In this document: in pieces, positions 5,695 through 7,300 of the stretch
Numbering within the stretch: the stretch's first letter is position 1
How the letters are laid out: each line of letters starts with the position of its first letter
NCBI GenBank assembly: GCA_902478545.1
Contig: CABSLA010000019.1
Coordinates: forward strand, 1 to 7,300
DNA: 7,300 nucleotides
Source of the DNA: an uncultured Collinsella sp.
GTDB lineage: Bacteria; Actinomycetota; Coriobacteriia; Coriobacteriales; Coriobacteriaceae
Direction: 5' to 3'
Position numbers and translations under genes: made by a program
The notes under the pieces: generated by a model
What the model was told of the DNA's origin: nothing
The model's database searches: none
The model's input: the letters and a program-made list of their open reading frames with translations, nothing else

Positions 5695-6998
5695 TCGGCC
5701 CTCCCGAAGTCGAACCTCTCGAAACCGGGTTTCGTCCTGGGCGGGGCGATTTGCTCGACCACGGTCCCCACCGGCTGGGTCGGCAGCTCCTCGGGCTGCG
5801 CCGGCGATGTCTCCCACTGCCCCTCGCACCAGCTGTCGGCGCCGGCGCCGACGGCGTGGGCGACGAGCTCGCGGGAGAGGTCGTCGCTGTATATGTGCAC
5901 CACGCGCCCCTCCCGGCTCACCCTGCACTCGCGGCGGACGTACCAGTAGGGCACGCCGTAGCGGTGCCCCTCGAAGCTCACGAAGCCGTCGAAGGAGATC
6001 TTCCGGCGCGGGCACAGGTACCGCTCGACCTCGGCCGTGACCTCGAGCGGCCTGGTGTTCGCCGAGCACGCCGCCTCGTGCTCGCGCATCGGGACGCATG
6101 CCGCCGCGCGCCGCCAGCGGCCTCCCTGCTCGGCGCACCAGAGGGCGGCCTCCCGGTTGAGGGCGTCAAGGTCGGTGAAGGACCTTCCCGCGAGGAAGTT
6201 CCCCTTCACGAAGCGGACGAGCCTCTCCACCTTGCCCTTCGTATAGGGGTGGCGCGGCCTGCACAGCCTGGTGCGGAAGCCGACGACGCCCATGAACTCG
6301 GCGTAGTCGGCCTGCCAGACGGGCCGGCCGTCGGCATCGCGGCGGACGACCACGCTCTTCATGTTGTCGGTGAGCACGGTCGCGGGCACGCCCAGCGCCG
6401 AGAACGCGTGCAGCATCCCGATGAGGAGGTTCTCCTGGCGCGCGTTCGGGAAGAACTCGACGTGGGCGCCCCCGCAATGGTGGCAGACCATGGCGAAGCA
6501 GGCGATCCGCGCCCGCTCGCCGCCGGGGCGCTCGACCGCGACGAAGCCCCAGTCCATCTGGTAGGCCTCTCCGGGCGCCGTCCTGAAGCGCTGGCCGCGG
6601 CAGCCCTACGGGGCCGCCCGCCGCCTCTTCGCGGGCACGAGGTCCCGGTGCGCGGCGATGTAGGTCTTCACCGTTGTGAGGCCGCCGGCGTAGCCCTGGC
6701 CGAGCAGCCGCTCGAATATCACCTGCGAGTTGGTGACGCCCTTCCGCAGGAGGTCGTCCACCAGGCCGGTGTGGCCGGCAAGCACGCCCGGCGCGGCCCT
6801 CCTCCCGCTGTTCCCGTGGGGCAGGGCCCTGAACCCGTGTGCCCTGACCGTCCTCGCACGGGAGCGGGTGAGCCCCGTCCTCCTGCAGAACTCCGCGAGG
6901 TTGCATGCCTGCGGGTCGAACCCGTCGCCCTCCTCCGCGGCCATCTCCCGGAGCGCCGCGTCTATAATCTCCTGTAGGTCATCGTGTCTCTCGTTCAC
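5691..6998 (-). pseudogene. istA: IS21-family transposase IstA, interrupted by an in-frame amber stop
   Basis: IstA is the DDE recombinase that cuts and joins the element's ends. Codons 1-130 hold the DNA-binding part, with a helix-turn-helix-like LAEFCRRTGLTRSRART (34-50) and a second segment KGVTNSQVIFERLLGQGY (86-103). A TAG follows at 6606-6608 (codon 131). The same frame then continues without shift as GCRGQRFRTAPGEAYQMDWG, the usual lead-in to the catalytic core, with Asp149 (DWG), Asp211 (TDN) and Glu258 (KGKVER). The full frame is 435 codons before the natural TGA. The start is GTG 6998, with AGGAGG 9 nt upstream. Gln (CAG) or another codon one step from TAG was probably present. Without suppression the product is a 130-residue DNA-binding fragment; restart at ATG 6557 would yield the catalytic half only. 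Confidence 0.88.
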
Positions 6999-7007
6999 CT
7001 CAATGGT

Positions 7008-7013
7008 CCTCCT
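7008..7013 (-). promoter_or_regulatory. Ribosome binding site of istA
   Basis: A perfect AGGAGG on the minus strand, 9 nt before a GTG. It decides the GTG start because no ATG lies nearby in frame. Confidence 0.6.
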
Positions 7014-7019
7014 AACGCC

Positions 7020-7135
7020 GGCGTGTTGGCACCACCAGCGTAGTGGCGGCGGGGAGGCACGGTGGCCATTATTCGGTGACCGGGATTGGTCAAAATAGTT
7101 TGACTATTAGCGGCTAAAATCGCCCGGCGCTAACA
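7020..7135 (-). repeat. Right terminal repeat region of the IS21 element
   Basis: Inward on the minus strand it carries TGTTAGCGCCGG (7124-7135), ATTTTAGCC (7112-7120), ATAGTC, TTGACCAATCCCGG (7080-7093) and GCCAACACGCC (7020-7030), mirroring the left end. A small inverted repeat AATAGT/ACTATT (7094-7108) sits between the blocks. Confidence 0.8.
7068..7093 (-). promoter_or_regulatory. Possible istA promoter
   Basis: On the minus strand TTGACC (7088-7093) and AATAAT (7068-7073) each match the sigma-70 boxes at five of six positions and point toward istA. The 14-nt spacer is shorter than the ideal 17, so this is a weak call. The -35-like box overlaps the shared terminal block TTGACCAATCCCGG, which would let transposase binding repress transcription. 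Confidence 0.25.
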
Positions 7136-7139
7136 CGAG
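7136..7139. repeat. Target site duplication of the IS21 element (right copy)
   Basis: CGAG immediately follows the element's last base and is identical to 4756-4759. Removing one copy plus the element restores a continuous junction between the tRNA terminator side and the operon leader. Confidence 0.75.
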
Positions 7140-7152
7140 GTATTTTGGCATG

Positions 7153-7183
7153 AAAAAAGGCCTTCGGAATTCCGAAGGCCTTT
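7153..7183 (-). terminator. Intrinsic terminator of the tRNA-Ala gene
   Basis: Bases 7156-7183 are a perfect 28-bp palindrome centred on GGAATTCC. On the minus strand the stem runs into six T residues (7153-7158), a standard intrinsic terminator 10 nt beyond the tRNA's CCA end. In the plus direction only TTT follows, so termination there should be weak. Confidence 0.88.
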
Positions 7184-7193
7184 GCATTCACGA

Positions 7194-7269
7194 TGGTGGA
7201 GACGAGGGGGATCGAACCCCTGACCTCTTGACTGCCAGTCAAGCGCTCTCCCAGCTGAGCTACGCCCCC
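7194..7269 (-). tRNA. tRNA-Ala (anticodon GGC)
   Basis: The 76 bases fold as a full cloverleaf including a genome-encoded CCA end (7194-7196). The acceptor stem pairs GGGGGCG (7263-7269) with CGTCTCC and contains the G3-U70 wobble, the identity element for alanyl-tRNA synthetase. The anticodon stem CTTGA/TCAAG encloses the loop CTGGCAG with anticodon GGC at 7234-7236, reading GCC and GCU codons. The T loop is TTCGATC with a G-C rich T stem. No intron or mismatch cluster is seen. Confidence 0.97.
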
Positions 7270-7281
7270 GTGCGAAGAAGT

Positions 7282-7287
7282 ACTATA
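7282..7287 (-). promoter_or_regulatory. -10 box of the tRNA-Ala promoter
   Basis: TATAGT on the minus strand (five of six to TATAAT) lies 12 nt before the mature tRNA 5' end, which leaves room for a short leader. The -35 box would fall beyond the window edge. Confidence 0.5.
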
Positions 7288-7300
7288 CGGGAACTCGGAC

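Larger units (their letters stand above)
4760..7135 (-). mobile_element. Complete IS21-family insertion sequence (2376 bp)
   Basis: Both ends begin TGTTAGCGCCGG reading inward, the TG...CA form typical of IS21, and share further blocks: TTTAGCC, ATAGTC, TTGACCAATCCCGG and GCCAACACGCC, in the same order and at similar distances. The element carries istA and istB in the usual order with overlapping stop and start, and is flanked by CGAG duplications. Length fits the family (about 2-2.6 kb). Its genes are clearly more GC-rich than the capsule genes, consistent with transfer from another genome. It sits between the tRNA-Ala terminator and the polysaccharide operon leader, transcribed toward that operon. 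The internal stop in istA probably makes it non-autonomous. Confidence 0.9.

Noticed and set aside
5751..6977. Long plus-strand open frame (408 codons) across istA/istB
   Set aside because: Its translation is low-complexity Ala/Arg/Gly/Leu-rich and is antisense to clear IstA sequence; GC-rich codon bias on the minus strand explains the lack of stops.
1..7300. CRISPR array, integrase attachment site at the tRNA, or restriction/defence genes
   Set aside because: No direct-repeat array, no integrase and no second copy of the tRNA 3' end are visible in the window.

Overview
The window looks like chromosomal DNA of a gut actinobacterium, most likely class Coriobacteriia (Collinsella-like). This is an inference from GC-rich coding style, strong GGAGG-type ribosome sites, a specialised NusG paralogue heading a glycan operon, and the style of the IS21 element; no marker gene settles the taxon. 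All supported genes lie on the minus strand, so the biological reading order runs from high to low coordinates.

Region by region (high to low): (1) 7194-7269, a tRNA-Ala(GGC) with an encoded CCA end, a -10 promoter box just upstream and a perfect-palindrome intrinsic terminator downstream. (2) 4760-7135, a complete IS21-family insertion sequence with istA and istB, complex terminal inverted repeats beginning TGTTAGCGCCGG, and a 4-bp CGAG target duplication on either side. Its istA carries an internal amber stop between the DNA-binding and catalytic parts, so the copy is probably not autonomous. (3) 4045-4759, about 700 bases without a convincing gene. Its half nearest the operon is rich in inverted repeats, above all a 75-nt hairpin with 22-bp arms just upstream of the next gene's ribosome site. 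(4) 3490-4044, a LoaP-like NusG-family antiterminator whose C-terminal KOW domain is cut by an in-frame amber codon, while the rest of the domain remains intact in the same frame. (5) 87-3435, an exopolysaccharide/capsule operon: initiating phosphoglycosyl transferase, UDP-glucose 6-dehydrogenase, a PssD/Alg14-like and PssE/Alg13-like two-subunit glycosyltransferase, and the first 103 codons of a TupA-like ATP-grasp protein. That last gene ends abruptly against foreign-looking sequence (1-86) that resembles the end of another insertion sequence.

Putative logic: the antiterminator would be made first and let RNA polymerase traverse a long polysaccharide operon. The sugar transferase would load the first sugar phosphate onto undecaprenyl phosphate, Ugd would supply UDP-glucuronate, and the PssD/PssE pair would add the second sugar. 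Three separate lesions (amber in the antiterminator, IS21 upstream of the leader, truncation of the TupA-like gene) suggest a locus that is decaying or being switched off in this strain. The truncated antiterminator keeps its whole NGN domain and could still be partly active.
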